Assembly: GCA_033816765.1 (NCBI GenBank)
Contig: CM066289.1
Location: forward strand, 806,001 to 870,000
Direction of reading: 5' to 3'
Length of the DNA stretch: 64,000 nt
Source: Nothopassalora personata
Lineage: Eukaryota; Ascomycota; Dothideomycetes; Mycosphaerellales; Mycosphaerellaceae
In this document: piece after piece, positions 47,765 through 58,180 of the stretch
How the letters are laid out: every line of letters begins with the position of its first letter
How positions within the stretch are numbered: the stretch's first letter is position 1
Notes under the pieces: model-generated
What the model was told of the DNA's origin: nothing
Seen by the model: the letters and a program-made list of their open reading frames with translations, nothing else
Databases searched by the model: none
Position numbers and translations under genes: made by a program

Positions 47765-50700
47765 CTAACGCTGACGTTGTTGCGGTACATAGGTGACGCG
47801 CTGCGAGGGATCGTGGGTGACGCCGAAGAGGTATGCCAGCTCTTGGACACCGAGACGGCCGATTTGGGCGGCTTGTTGCTCGTCAAGTGCCTCGGAGATC
47901 AAAGCACGCTTCTTCTCTTGCAGAGCGATGATGCGATCCTCAACGGTGTCCTCGATCAGGATGCGATGGACCTTGACTTCGCGGCGCTGACCGAGGCGAT
48001 GGGCACGATCGATGGCCTGTTCTTCGATGTAAGGATTCCAGAATGGATCAAGTATAATGACCTGGCTAGCCATGTTCAGGTTGAGGCCAGCATTCCCAGC
48101 CTTGAGTGACACAAGCATGACGCGAACGTTCTTGCGTGGGTCGCGGAAGTCGTCAACGGCATCGCCTCTCATCGCCGCAGACATGCTTCCGTCGTAGCGG
48201 CGGTAGCCGATGCCGGCGTCGTCGATGGGAACTTCGAGAAGATCGAGCAACGACGTCCACTGACTGAAGATGAGAACCTGCTCCCCCTGCTTGTCCTCCA
48301 TGATCTCGTTCAGTATCTCCATGGTCTTGTCGATCTTCGCTGAGCTCTGCCAGTCTTTTCTCAATCGACGGAGATATTTCTTCTTGGCAGCCTTGTTTCG
48401 CGTCGCCTGCTTCTTAAGCTCGGCCAATGTGACGGCCGACTTCTGCTTCTTGACCTTCTTCTTGGCCTTGCCTTTGCCCTTTTTGTCTTTCTTGGGCTGC
48501 TTGTTGCCATTGCCTGTTGATGGTCCAGCGGCATCCTCCTCTTGCTTCCTGCCTTCTGTCTTGACAGGCTTCGCATCCAGGTCGTCGTCCGTCTCGTCAT
48601 CGTCGTCCGCCTGTTCGGGATCCTCATCGTCCGGCACAATGAAATCTCTCAGGTCAGCGCCATCGTCATCGTCGTCCGACTCGCTGTCTGTGTCGCTATT
48701 ACTGTCAATTCCGCTCTCGTCATCCTCTTGTGCACCATCTTCTTGGCGTTCTGCTTCAGAGAGCATTTCCGGCCAGTGCACGCGCTTGAAACTGTTGAAG
48801 TCCGTGAGACGCTTCGCGTCAATTTGACCGCGACAGCTAGGGCAGCGAGCAACACCGCCCTCTTCGCCGCGTTGCACAGCGTGTGCAGGGTCGGCGATCT
48901 TCGAAAAACACTCGGAGCAAGTATTGTGGCCACATGGTATGAAGATAGCCGGATTCGGTGTCACATCGTAGCACACGGGGCACTCGAAATTTCCGCCAGT
49001 CTCTTTGATGTGCGCCACAACGCGATCTGTCAGCTGCTTTGCGAGCTCGATCAACTGATCTTCTCCGAGGTCGGCGGCAGCGGCAACGCCAAAGTCCTTG
49101 AGCAGATGCGGGTGACAGCATGCTTGACGTAGGCGAAGCAGCAACACAAGGATCGCAGAGTACTGTATGCCGACAGTCCCTCTCTTGAGGTACCTGTTGA
49201 ACTGAAGCTGGGTCTTCGTCTCGATTGACTTGTAGAAGTCAAGCTCATCCGTGTCGAATTCGGGGTTGTCCACAACAATATGCTTGTCCGGCAAGACCAA
49301 GATGGGTTTGCCTTCAAAGGTGCTCTTCTTGGTGCGCCGTAGCATGACAGATTTGCACACGGCCTGAAGCATACGCATAGCTTTATTACGGAAGTTCTCA
49401 TTCTGCGAGCGTAGCGGCATGTTGATGTCCATTCGGAACTTCTCCCATTGGCAGTATGGCTTGACCCGCAGAAACTTCAGCAGGGAGTAGAACTCTTCAA
49501 CGTTATTCATCATGGGTGTGCCAGTGACGCAGAAGCGGTACGTGGCGTTGATCAGGCAAGCAGCTTTCGAGGTCTGCGTGCTGCGATTCTTGATACATTG
49601 AGCTTCGTCCAGAATGATGCGATACCACTTGGCATCGGGATCCAGGAACACGCACTTCTCGGCTGCATGTGGTCGAGCACCTGGATCGGCTTTCTGCCGA
49701 AGACGGAACTTCTCCATCTTCTTGAGCTCCGATGCAATACTGCCATAAGTAGTAAGGACGACATCGTATGTGCGGAGATCGTTGAAGCTCTTGGCTTTCC
49801 TCTGTCCGTGGTGGGTGAAAACAGTCAGCTGAGACCAACCCGGCTTGAGTCTGTTCTGAATCTCTTGCTTCCATTGTCGCATCAAAGCAACAGGGGCTAT
49901 GATCAGCGTGGTCTTGCATCGTGGGGTTTCCGACTTTCTTGTCACGATCAGAGACAGCATCTGAATGGTCTTTCCAAGGCCCATGTCATCGGCCAAGATA
50001 CCACCTCGGTTGTTGCCTTCTTCGCATTTCTGCAGCCACGTCAGACCGAGTTCCTGGTACTTGTGCAGCTCCACATTCATGTCCGGTGGCGTGCGAACTC
50101 TGAGATGTGCAGGCATCTCCTCGTCTGGCCGGATATTCTCAAGCATGGCCTGAATCTCTTCCTTGGACTTGCTAGGATCGTAGTTCGAGAACATATCGTA
50201 TCGCGTGTTGTAGAGATCCTCGTTGCCAGAGTATATGCCTGGTAATTGACGTGACCCTCCGAAGACCACCTCATCATCGTCGTCATCACTGTCGAGCTCA
50301 AGCGGTCGTGTGCGGTTAGAACCATAGACTAGATCGTTGAGCTGACCGAGACTTCCTTGCACTCTGCCCACAGCATTGGTGAACCCATTGGTGATACCAT
50401 TGCGCATGCCCTGATACCACGGGTTGTCGGCGTTATTGTCAGCCATGCTGCCGTTGCCGTATACCAACTGACCGTTAGTCGGAGTCGAATTCGGGAAGGA
50501 GCCGGGCATTTGCATGGTGTTCGGCATCTGCATTGTCGTTGGCGGCTGTGTATGTAGAGAGCTGCGGCCTGGCATCAAGTTGCGATGGCTGGGCGCGAAT
50601 CGAGCCGGCGCGATTTCAGAGATGTCGTCATCCTCGCTGTCACTACCAGTGAGGTCGACCACTGCAGTCTGCTGCCTCAAGCGCTGTGGTAGTTGCTGTC

Positions 50701-51559
50701 GTGCCGGGAAGCCGAACTCAGACTTGACGGTCTGTGGTGGCTCATGTTGTGCTTGTGGCTGACAAGCATAGTGATACCCCGTGGGTGGGGCAGGCTGATA
50801 GCTCCGGGCAGCGGCGGAGGAGGACTCCGCGTGAACAGGTGGGGGCGGTCGCTGGTAGCTTCCGTTGTAGTTTAAAGTGGTCTGGATGTTTGGTCGTGCC
50901 GATGAAGACGCGAAGGCCTGGGACGAAGGACCGGACTGAGACATTTGATGTGCGAAAGCCTCGTCTCTCTGCTGTTGTTCGCGCTGACGCTGAACTGCGG
51001 CATAACTCGCCGCCTGTGATGCTCGCATACGATCGACTGGTCTGTCGGCGAAGTCATATGAGCTGTCCGACGATGCAGGTGTGCCGGCATTCGAAGGCTC
51101 TGGAGTCGGCCGCTTGGAAGCGTGCTCGAAGGGATCCATGAAGGTAGACTGTGTCCGGGCGCGTTTGGTGCCGCTGCTGTTTCTCAGCCCACCTTGATAG
51201 GAGTGGATCTGAGACAATGCATTCGAAGTGCGGTGGTCATAGACTGCATTGGGCATGACATCGTCAGCCGGATTGCCGCGATTGCTCTGTGGCCTGCCAT
51301 CGATCGCTGCTTGCCACCATCCCTCTTGAGGAGGGTCGGCAAAGCCATTCGTGTGCGCTGGATGGTGGTCGCTGTGGTGGCTCTGAGGCCGCGAGGCAGA
51401 TCGCAAGGCGTCCAATTGGGTCTGATAGATGGCCATGCGCTGCTCGATCTCGTGGAGGTTAGCGGTGTAGTCGTCAGCGCCAGGATCCAGCGTCTCCTTC
51501 AGTACGCGCTGGAAAGCGAGCTCTTCCTCGATTTCCTGCTCGCTCTGAAGAAGTTCCAT
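47765..51559 (-). CDS. SNF2-family ATPase with RING finger (Uls1/Ris1 type)
   Basis: A DNA-dependent ATPase/translocase and probable SUMO-targeted ubiquitin ligase acting on chromatin. The start chosen is the ATG at 51559 (MELLQSEQEIEEELAF), giving 1264 residues; the open frame upstream (to 51739) only translates a CA/TG microsatellite. The N-terminal ~450 residues are disordered, with SUMO-interaction-like hydrophobic/acidic motifs (AVVDLTGSDSEDDDISEI near 300). SNF2 core: GGILADDMGLGKTIQML (about 510-525), LDEAQCIKN (DEAQ box, about 655), VTGTPMMNN. A C3HC4 RING is inserted between the lobes (about 855-910): CPVCYDVTPNP, CGHNTCSECF, CPSCRGQ. Acidic and Lys-rich linkers follow, then helicase lobe 2: VLIFSQWTSLLDLL, LKAGNAGLNLNMA, DRAHRLGQRREV. 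A RING within a split SNF2 core is shared by Rad5, Rad16 and Uls1; the lack of a HIRAN domain and the N-terminal SIM-like motifs favour Uls1/Ris1. Confidence 0.92.
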   Translation of the reverse strand: MELLQSEQEIEEELAFQRVLKETLDPGADDYTANLHEIEQRMAIYQTQLDALRSASRPQSHHSDHHPAHTNGFADPPQEGWWQAAIDGRPQSNRGNPADDVMPNAVYDHRTSNALSQIHSYQGGLRNSSGTKRARTQSTFMDPFEHASKRPTPEPSNAGTPASSDSSYDFADRPVDRMRASQAASYAAVQRQREQQQRDEAFAHQMSQSGPSSQAFASSSARPNIQTTLNYNGSYQRPPPPVHAESSSAAARSYQPAPPTGYHYACQPQAQHEPPQTVKSEFGFPARQQLPQRLRQQTAVVDLTGSDSEDDDISEIAPARFAPSHRNLMPGRSSLHTQPPTTMQMPNTMQMPGSFPNSTPTNGQLVYGNGSMADNNADNPWYQGMRNGITNGFTNAVGRVQGSLGQLNDLVYGSNRTRPLELDSDDDDDEVVFGGSRQLPGIYSGNEDLYNTRYDMFSNYDPSKSKEEIQAMLENIRPDEEMPAHLRVRTPPDMNVELHKYQELGLTWLQKCEEGNNRGGILADDMGLGKTIQMLSLIVTRKSETPRCKTTLIIAPVALMRQWKQEIQNRLKPGWSQLTVFTHHGQRKAKSFNDLRTYDVVLTTYGSIASELKKMEKFRLRQKADPGARPHAAEKCVFLDPDAKWYRIILDEAQCIKNRSTQTSKAACLINATYRFCVTGTPMMNNVEEFYSLLKFLRVKPYCQWEKFRMDINMPLRSQNENFRNKAMRMLQAVCKSVMLRRTKKSTFEGKPILVLPDKHIVVDNPEFDTDELDFYKSIETKTQLQFNRYLKRGTVGIQYSAILVLLLRLRQACCHPHLLKDFGVAAAADLGEDQLIELAKQLTDRVVAHIKETGGNFECPVCYDVTPNPAIFIPCGHNTCSECFSKIADPAHAVQRGEEGGVARCPSCRGQIDAKRLTDFNSFKRVHWPEMLSEAERQEDGAQEDDESGIDSNSDTDSESDDDDDGADLRDFIVPDDEDPEQADDDDETDDDLDAKPVKTEGRKQEEDAAGPSTGNGNKQPKKDKKGKGKAKKKVKKQKSAVTLAELKKQATRNKAAKKKYLRRLRKDWQSSAKIDKTMEILNEIMEDKQGEQVLIFSQWTSLLDLLEVPIDDAGIGYRRYDGSMSAAMRGDAVDDFRDPRKNVRVMLVSLKAGNAGLNLNMASQVIILDPFWNPYIEEQAIDRAHRLGQRREVKVHRILIEDTVEDRIIALQEKKRALISEALDEQQAAQIGRLGVQELAYLFGVTHDPSQRVTYVPQQRQR

Positions 51560-51619
51560 GGTGAAAAGTGATGGATGTGTACAGGCTGCGAGTGAGAATA
51601 TGCGGCCCGTTGGCTTGGC

Positions 51620-51740
51620 GGGGCGGATGTTAGGTGTGCGGTGTGTGGTGTGTAGTGTGTGGTGTGTAGTGTGTGGTGTGTAGTGTGTGGTGCGTGCAGT
51701 GCAGGCTCTAGCGCATGTGGCACACACACACACACACAAG
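51620..51740. repeat. TG/CA-rich microsatellite in the 5' region of the SNF2-type gene
   Basis: Runs of GTGTGTGGTGTGTAGTGTGTG and similar (51638-51690), plus ACACACACACACACACA near 51721-51738. It lies within about 60-180 bp upstream of the chosen start codon. Confidence 0.85.
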
Positions 51741-51944
51741 TCAAGGCGGTTCGAGTTGCACGCGATATCGCGCGGTTGGTGGAATCCCGACAGCTGTTGA
51801 TGGCGGATACACGCGCATCTGGTCTCTGCGGTGGGTAGAGGAGTGCGTGGTACGACCGACGTGGCGTGCGGTAGTGAAGAGCGTAGGTGGTACTGTACTG
51901 TACCCGCGACCGGCGAACGGGGTCGGGTGGCGCGAGATTATGCG

Positions 51945-52010
51945 ACAGGCATCAGGCATCAGGCATCAGGCATCAGGCATCAGGCATCAGGCATCAGGCA
52001 TCAAGCATCC
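51945..52010. repeat. Tandem heptamer repeat (AGGCATC)n
   Basis: Eight perfect AGGCATC units in a row followed by one AAGCATC variant, in the intergenic space upstream of the SNF2-type gene. A simple-sequence length polymorphism is likely. Confidence 0.9.
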
Positions 52011-52585
52011 ATCCGCTAGCGTGTCAATTGTTCTACTTTCGCTTCATCAACATTCCCCATCATCGACATGACATGCTCATCCTCAGCCATCGCAGTCTTC
52101 TTGTTCATCGACCTTTTCCGACGTGAATGCTCTCATACCATCGGATTGCCACGTTGCGCAGTATGCGAATGGCCATCTTGTTATGAGCAGTCACAAATGA
52201 GATGGATACGAAACTTCTCGTGCAGTGGGAAGCACCTAACAAACAGTCACATGTGACAAGACGACGCTGAGGCGAGAGGGAACCTGACGAGGATGAACTC
52301 GATGTCTCTGTTATGACGACCGCAGCTGCCTCTGATGCAATGTTCTGGGAGACATCTATCGCATGTGCTGGAAAACTTGGTGTGATCACGTCTGCGCTCA
52401 TACCTTAGGCGTACTGCTTCATACCAGAGTTCTCGCGGGCACGCCGGCGAGCTGGACCCATGGCTTCACGTCGTGAAAGTGAGTGTCTATGCGCAGGGCT
52501 CCTACAGCCTTATCGGAGCAAAGGTTGGACCTTCAAGGATGCTCATCCTTCTTCCATCCACTTAATTCTGATGCTTCAGGGGATC
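52011..52585. other. Intergenic
   Basis: About 570 bases between the heptamer repeat and the 3' end of kinase gene A. No recognisable gene; small frames only. Confidence 0.5.
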
Positions 52586-54480
52586 TCACCTCCTACCAGA
52601 TCCTAACGATGGCAGCCAACACATACCCAACTTCCACTCTTCCTTCTCCTCCTGAAAGTACAGCCCTCCCTCACATCCCCATCCACTCTTCGCCCTCCGA
52701 AAGACATCATTCTCCTTCATCTCTGCCTCAACCCACTCCATTAGCTCCTCAACCTTGGGCCTCGCCTCTGGCAAAAAGCTCATACACTTCTGCACCGCAT
52801 TCCGCAGCGCTGCATTATACGTTCTCACTTGACCCCACCTTTCCCTCAAGTCCTGATCGAGGTTGCGCTCGAATTCGTTTCCCGCCATTTTCTTTTTCCC
52901 CGCGTCCACGCAGTATGGCAGAGGAGCTACGGACCTTGACGACAGATCTTTGAGCGTCATCAACGAGTACACGACTGCGCCGACGGCCCAGACGTGGCTG
53001 GGCGAGAGGATCGGAAAGTCGTCGACTGGCTTGCCCGTGACGGGATCCCACATACTGGATTGTTCTGGAGCGTCGTAGCCGGACGTACCGCCGGCGTTGT
53101 AGAAGGCTGGATTGAGCGGGTCGTCTTCGTGGGTGAGAGCGCCTAGGCCATAGTCTGCGAGTTTGGGGGTCGGGAAGCAGGGGAAGTGGTGCTCGTCTGG
53201 TCACGCGAGGAAGATGTTGGCTGGTTTGAGATCTCTGTGTATGATTTCCAGCCAGTCAGACTCAGAGGGCATCCGAGCATTGGGCTGGATGGTGTTCCTC
53301 TTCATGATCATGGCATTCTTGATGAGGCTCTGGAAGACGAGCATGATGAAGGGTTCTGGGATCGGTCGGCTCGCTTTCATGTGCTGATCGATGAGGTTGT
53401 CGAGGTCACCACATGGCGCGAATCTAGTGGGTGTCAGTAAAGTCATGCTCAGAGCGGAATGATCTACACACTCAAGGTACAGACGGAACAGCCGTCGATT
53501 TGCCTCAAACGCCGGTCGAGAGACGTTCTGGATCGCAAATCGTGCTTCCTTGGATTGACTGACCATCAGCTGTGTGACATACTCCAGAGGATACGCGTCA
53601 CCGTCAGGGTAGTGCCACCACTTATGCGATGATCCGTAATTGTCTTCATTGTGTTGGACGCTTTTCCGGACCTTTCGATCCACTATTGCACCGTCCCAAG
53701 CGATCCCAAGGCATACCTCCATCCCATTGTTCATGAAGCCAGCATTCTTGAGATGAACTTGATCCCACCGTGCCACCAAGGGATTCACGGGCAGGCTCGG
53801 GTGTTTTACGGCAGGGCCAGACATGTTCCGCATTTGCTCATAAGCCTGGCGTTCAAGCTTCTTGAAGTCTGCCGTTGAATGCTCTTTCACGGCTTTCCTT
53901 CCTGGTGATCTGCGCTTCAGGTCATCAATCTTCGACCGTGTCTTCGATACTTGCTCTTGGAGCTCTTCAAGTTCTGCCCTGACATTGCTCTGCAAATGTC
54001 GAAGGCCACGGAGAAGCAACGACCCACTGGGATTCATCGAGGCATAGGTACGCTCCAGGCTATCGAGTCCCAAGGTATACTCCTTGTACGCGTTCAACTG
54101 CTGGTGAAGATCATTATCATATGCGTCCAGGGTCCATAATCTGTCCTGCATGGCCGAGCTCGCGGGCTTCTTGACCTTTTTGAGATCATCGGGGAGTCTT
54201 TTGGCAACAGCATCGATCGTGCCTTTGACCAGAGCTATCCATGACATGCATTGATCGAGTGTCGCTCGCTCATCGGCGCTCCTTTCCCACCATTCGTGTG
54301 CGGCGATGGCTTCTTGAATCTCTGCCTCTGTTAGCACGCAGAGAGATGTTTGACACGCGCATACTGACTGGTAGCGTCGTCGCCAATCACAAATCGGATG
54401 AAGGCCTCTCCAGATTTATTCCCGAGTCTTGCGAAGCCCATGACTCGTTCGCCATCTTCCTCTGGTATTCCGAATCGCAT
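52586..54480 (-). pseudogene. Protein-kinase-like gene A with nonsense codon in the catalytic domain
   Basis: Exons 54480-54369, 54327-53472 and 53423-52586; introns of 41 bp (GTCAGT ... GCTAACAG) and 48 bp (GTGTGT ... CTGACACCCACTAG). Spliced, the frame is 602 codons including one internal TGA at 53201-53203. A helical N-terminal region (~250 residues, coiled-coil near 105-160) precedes a divergent kinase domain: YLEFAPCGDLDNLI (hinge and aD), LEIIHRDLKPANIFLA (catalytic loop), then the TGA, then PDEHHFPCFPTPKLADYG (DFG reads DYG), GGTSGYDAPEQ (APE-like) and SHVWAVGAVVYSLM (F helix). The frame is open and family-like on both sides of the TGA, so it is either a recent nonsense mutation or read through. 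A tandem paralogue follows upstream (gene B). Confidence 0.75.
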
Positions 54481-54744
54481 CGCTGCATCAAGTCATCGAT
54501 GAACGTAAGCGGGACAGATTGGCAGCGGAGACGTGACCGCCAACCGAATGCTCGAGGGAATTCATGTTTTGTGCATCACTCAAATTAGCCGCATCCGGAC
54601 TTTCCTTTGTGTCAAAACTGCCAGAAACCATGCCTTTGTCTGTGCCTCCCTGTGCCTCAAGAGATGTGGTTCAATGGATGGGATAGCTAAGGCTCAAGGT
54701 GTTATAAAGCTATACAGCGCGACGATGGTGCCTAGCAAAAGGGA

Positions 54745-56767
54745 TTATATATCAGTCACATCATCATCTTCCTGCTCAGCGTCCCAATCGCTCTCCAGTC
54801 CATCCTCCATGTCCTCATCATCAACCTCATCCTCAGCGAATTCCGAGCGATCCAGCTCATCCGGAGTCACAGAGGCGTTCCAGGTCATGCCCATCTTATA
54901 TCGTTCCTTCTCAGGCCTACAGAGCAACTCCTCCGCCCTATCCCAGCTGCTTCCAAGATGCATCGTTCGAAGGGGTGTTCCCTGTCGATTAAGCCAATCA
55001 TCCACCCACTTCTTCAGATCCTCGATAGATGGGCGCTCGTCAGGATGAAATTCTAAGCACTGCTCCACCACATCGCAAAGTTCTTGTGTATACGTGAAGG
55101 GCAGATGTCCTTCAAACTTGTAGCCAAAGATCTCGTTGTCATTGGGATCGTGGTCTGGGGGACTCTTGATCGCATAAGGTGGCTGTGTTTCCCTGTCAAG
55201 GAATCGCTGTGTCATCAAAGTGTACATGCATAAACCTATTCCCCATACTGCGAATGTCAGCTGGCAGTCAACGTCTCAGTGATTTATACTCACCATTAGA
55301 TGCCGAAAGCATCTGGAAGCCGTCGACGACCTTCCTCGTGTCGGGGTCGATGTATCGCTTCCCTTCAGGTGGAAAACATCCTGGGGTGCCAGAGCCAACC
55401 CAGTAGTCAGGATTGATGGGATCATTGGCCTCTTCCGTGAAGATGGCGAAGCCGAAGTCAGCTACTCTGGGAGAAAGTCAGCATGTGTCTATTGTCTTCA
55501 GGCACGTGTACATGCAATGGTCGCGGATACTGCGGGAAGTGATTGCTGTCCGGCAGTCCAAGGCATATATTCCCAAGCTTCCAATCTCGATGCACAATCT
55601 CTCTCCAGTCACCAGGTGAAGCCCCGTTCAAGACGCCTCGCTTCATGATGAGGACGCTTTCGATCAAACTCTGGAACAGCAGCCATAGGAAGGCTTCGGG
55701 AACCTCGTTGCCTTCTCCAACATGGCCAGTCACAACAGCCTCCAGATCGCCGTGTGGTGCATACCTAGGACGTACCGGTCACTACTCTTCCAGACGTTAT
55801 CCGCAATCAATGATACTCACTCCAAGTATAAACCCCACTCGCCATTACCACGATCCAACGGTTCCCTCAACGGTCTAAGAATATACCTCGCACCACTTGC
55901 TTCGGAAGCCACAACTTGAGTTACATACTCTTTCAGTATCGGCCTCGTACGTCCAAACTTCAGATCCCCGCACCATTCACTTGGATCATTTTCCTGCGAT
56001 GGCATGAGCCTCTTCTGCACCGCCCTTTGTACGATAGTACCGAACTGGTTCACACCGCACATCAAATCAATGCCTTCATTCATACCACCGATGTTATCCT
56101 TGAACGTCTTGAGCTCCCAGCAGCATCCCAGATGTCGTTTGTCCTCAATGTATCTGAAGTTACGAGGCGTCCGTGGCTGCGGTATGCTTGGCAATCGATT
56201 GGCTTGTTCCTGGGCCTGGTCTTCCAACGCACTGACAAGGGCCGGTCTGTTAACTACAATCTTTCTTCCAGGCGTGTTGCGCAGCAATTCGTGAAGCTCT
56301 GCTCTCCTTCCTGCGTAGTCTTCTTTATTCTGCATCTTGTGCGCCGCATCTCTTTCCCAGAGCGTCAGACTCCACATGATAGCCTGCGGTGGAACGTGCT
56401 GCCATTCAAGTAGGTCTGTCTTCAACACACCAAGCATCTCGAAAGCCTTTTCAGCTTGCTCGTGGCTGCTAGTGATGAAGTCGTCTAGGGTATTCAGAAA
56501 GTCCAATCGTTCGGCATCTGAGGGTCCAGGCTCCTGGTCCAATAGCTGTTCCACTGCTGAGATGCCACTTTCATACTGCCCTCGAATGATCAAGGCATCA
56601 CGAATGTTCTTGATTTGCTCGAAGGTGGCTTCTTGTTTCGTACGACCCAACCTTACCCAATCTACGTATAGATCGTCCTCATGCTGCGATTGGAATGCTG
56701 GTTCTATCCAGTGCAGGCAGAACTCGTAGAATGCCAATTCGATCTCTGCCTGTCGTTGCTTTGCCAT
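54745..56767 (-). CDS. Protein-kinase-like gene B, four exons, intact
   Basis: Exons 56767-55821, 55764-55516, 55466-55294 and 55247-54745 (623 residues). Introns 1 and 3 are ordinary (GTGAGT donors, TAG and CAG acceptors). Intron 2 (55515-55467) only restores the frame as GC-AG, with donor GCATGT. N-terminal ~200 residues are helical. A divergent kinase domain follows: hinge YLEYAPHGDLEAVV, FLWLLFQSLIESVLIMK, catalytic loop EIVHRDWKLGNICL, DFG in VADFGFA, GSGTPGCFPPE (APE-like), NVWGIGLCMYTLM, and DVVEQCLEFHPDERPSIEDL (C-lobe). The C-terminus is acidic (about 45 residues). HRD, Asn and DFG residues are present; the N-lobe glycine loop and lysine are poorly conserved, as in many fungal accessory kinases. 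Substrate unknown. Confidence 0.8.
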
Positions 56768-56929
56768 GATAGGTTCTGGACGTACGGGTTAACTTGTTGT
56801 TGAAGACTCAGTATGGTGCATCGTGCGTCAAGCTCTCGGTCTTGGACTTGAGATGTCATCCTTTGCTGTCGATGCGGGACTGTGTTCTTTGTTCGTCCGT
56901 CAATGCCGGATTCGAGTATCTCTTTGTCG

Positions 56930-57380
56930 TCATAGCGAGCGACGGGACTGGCAGACACAAAGAATTGAGGCCTGCTTGAGGAGCCCGAGAGAATGGTTAC
57001 AAGTCTCGATCAATTTCAAAACAGCGTCGTCCTGGCGGTTTAGCAAATCTATCTTCAGATTGAGCATTAGTTGGGGGTTGTCTTGGATGAGGTCATGTCG
57101 CTGTTGAGCTTCGCGTATTCGTTGCTGGTACTCTTGCTCATACAAATTCACGTTGACGACGGTACCGTCCAACCGATCCAGTTGTGCATGACTTTGATTC
57201 AGGTACTCGTTCATGAGCAAGGTAATTTCGCGATCTGTTCCACGTTAGGTTATCGGAATCTACGCTTTTGGCCAGTCCGATTTCCGACTTCATACCTTTT
57301 TCAGCTTGGTTCAAAGTGACATGAACAAGGGCGAAACGAACGAAGTCGCCAAGCTTTCCGTCTGGCTTCAGCAACGACAT
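56930..57380 (-). CDS. Small protein, or N-terminal exons of kinase gene B
   Basis: Exons 57380-57296 and 57234-56930; a 61-bp intron (GTATGA ... CCTAACG ... AACAG) fixes a frame change, giving 129 residues ending SRRSL. The product is helical. LLKPDGKLGDFVRFAL at its start resembles the N-terminus of kinase gene A (ARLGNKSGEAFIRFVI), so this is probably the matching N-terminal part of gene B, separated either by a missed intron or by a break. No splice path to 56767 was convincing. Confidence 0.55.
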
Positions 57381-57637
57381 TGTGACTTATGGCAGTTGTG
57401 GTGGTCTCTCTGCCTGGAGCAACAGTGTTATCGTGCGGGAATCATCGGTCATCGGTCGGATGTGTGATCATTATAAGCATCCTTTGTTGACCAGATCCGG
57501 ATCGAGTCTGGTGCCTTCGGTGACCTCGTGTCCATTGTGCTCATTCATTGTCGCGTCTCCCATATTTTTGCATCAAGTATAGCGCGCGCCAATCTCCTGA
57601 TGTTGATGCACTCAGCATGATGCTTAAGATACTCATA

Positions 57638-58180
57638 TTACATCCACAACACCATGCCCACGTTGAGCACCGCCATGCCTCCTAATCGCATCAGCCAGCC
57701 GACGTTGTTCCTTACTGCAACACCTATGAACCCGTTCCCACTACCTTTCGCCCCGATATATCCATCTGCATTGCCAACGCTGCTACTGCTACCGCCACTT
57801 TTGCCTCCACCGTAAACTGTCGTAGTATACATTGCACTCCCTCTCGTATCCGTGCCATACACGACGCAGGCTCCGTCGAAATGCTGACACGCAAACGTCG
57901 CGCTTGACTCTCGCGGTATATATGTGACTGTCGTGACACTCCTGGTAGTTGTCGCAGGCGGAGGACTGGCGCCTCCGGCGTACACAGTGGTAGTGTAAGG
58001 TACAGCACCAGGCGCGCCGTACACTATGCACGCGCCATTGAAATTGGCACAAGGACCGACTGCCCCGGATTCGGTCGCTGTTATCGTTGTTGTCGCTGTG
58101 ACGATTGCCGTCGAAGTTTGGCATGCCGCTGGCGCAGCGAGGATTGCGAGGAATCGTGCTGTGGCTCGTAGGTGGGGCAT
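57638..58180 (-). CDS. Small GPI-anchor-like surface protein with two internal repeats
   Basis: 180 residues. A signal peptide (FLAILAAPAACQTS) is followed by a Thr-rich stretch (TAIVTATTTITATES). Two copies of a module follow: CANFNGACIVYGAPG with YTTTVYAGG, and CQHFDGACVVYGTD with MYTTTVYGGG. Each has two cysteines, likely a disulfide pair. A Gly/Ser linker and a hydrophobic C-terminus (MRLGGMAVLNVGMVLWM) complete a typical GPI-precursor layout. No enzyme family recognised; a cell-wall or surface role is inferred. Single exon. Confidence 0.7.
   Translation of the reverse strand: MPHLRATARFLAILAAPAACQTSTAIVTATTTITATESGAVGPCANFNGACIVYGAPGAVPYTTTVYAGGASPPPATTTRSVTTVTYIPRESSATFACQHFDGACVVYGTDTRGSAMYTTTVYGGGKSGGSSSSVGNADGYIGAKGSGNGFIGVAVRNNVGWLMRLGGMAVLNVGMVLWM

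Noticed and set aside
47777..51571. Several long plus-strand ORFs antisense to the SNF2-type gene (for example 49448-50245)
   Set aside because: All lie inside the conserved minus-strand gene and have no recognisable motifs.
51499..51744. His/Thr-rich N-terminal extension of the SNF2-type protein (frame open to 51739)
   Set aside because: It is a translation of the CA/TG microsatellite; the ATG at 51559 begins sequence of normal composition.
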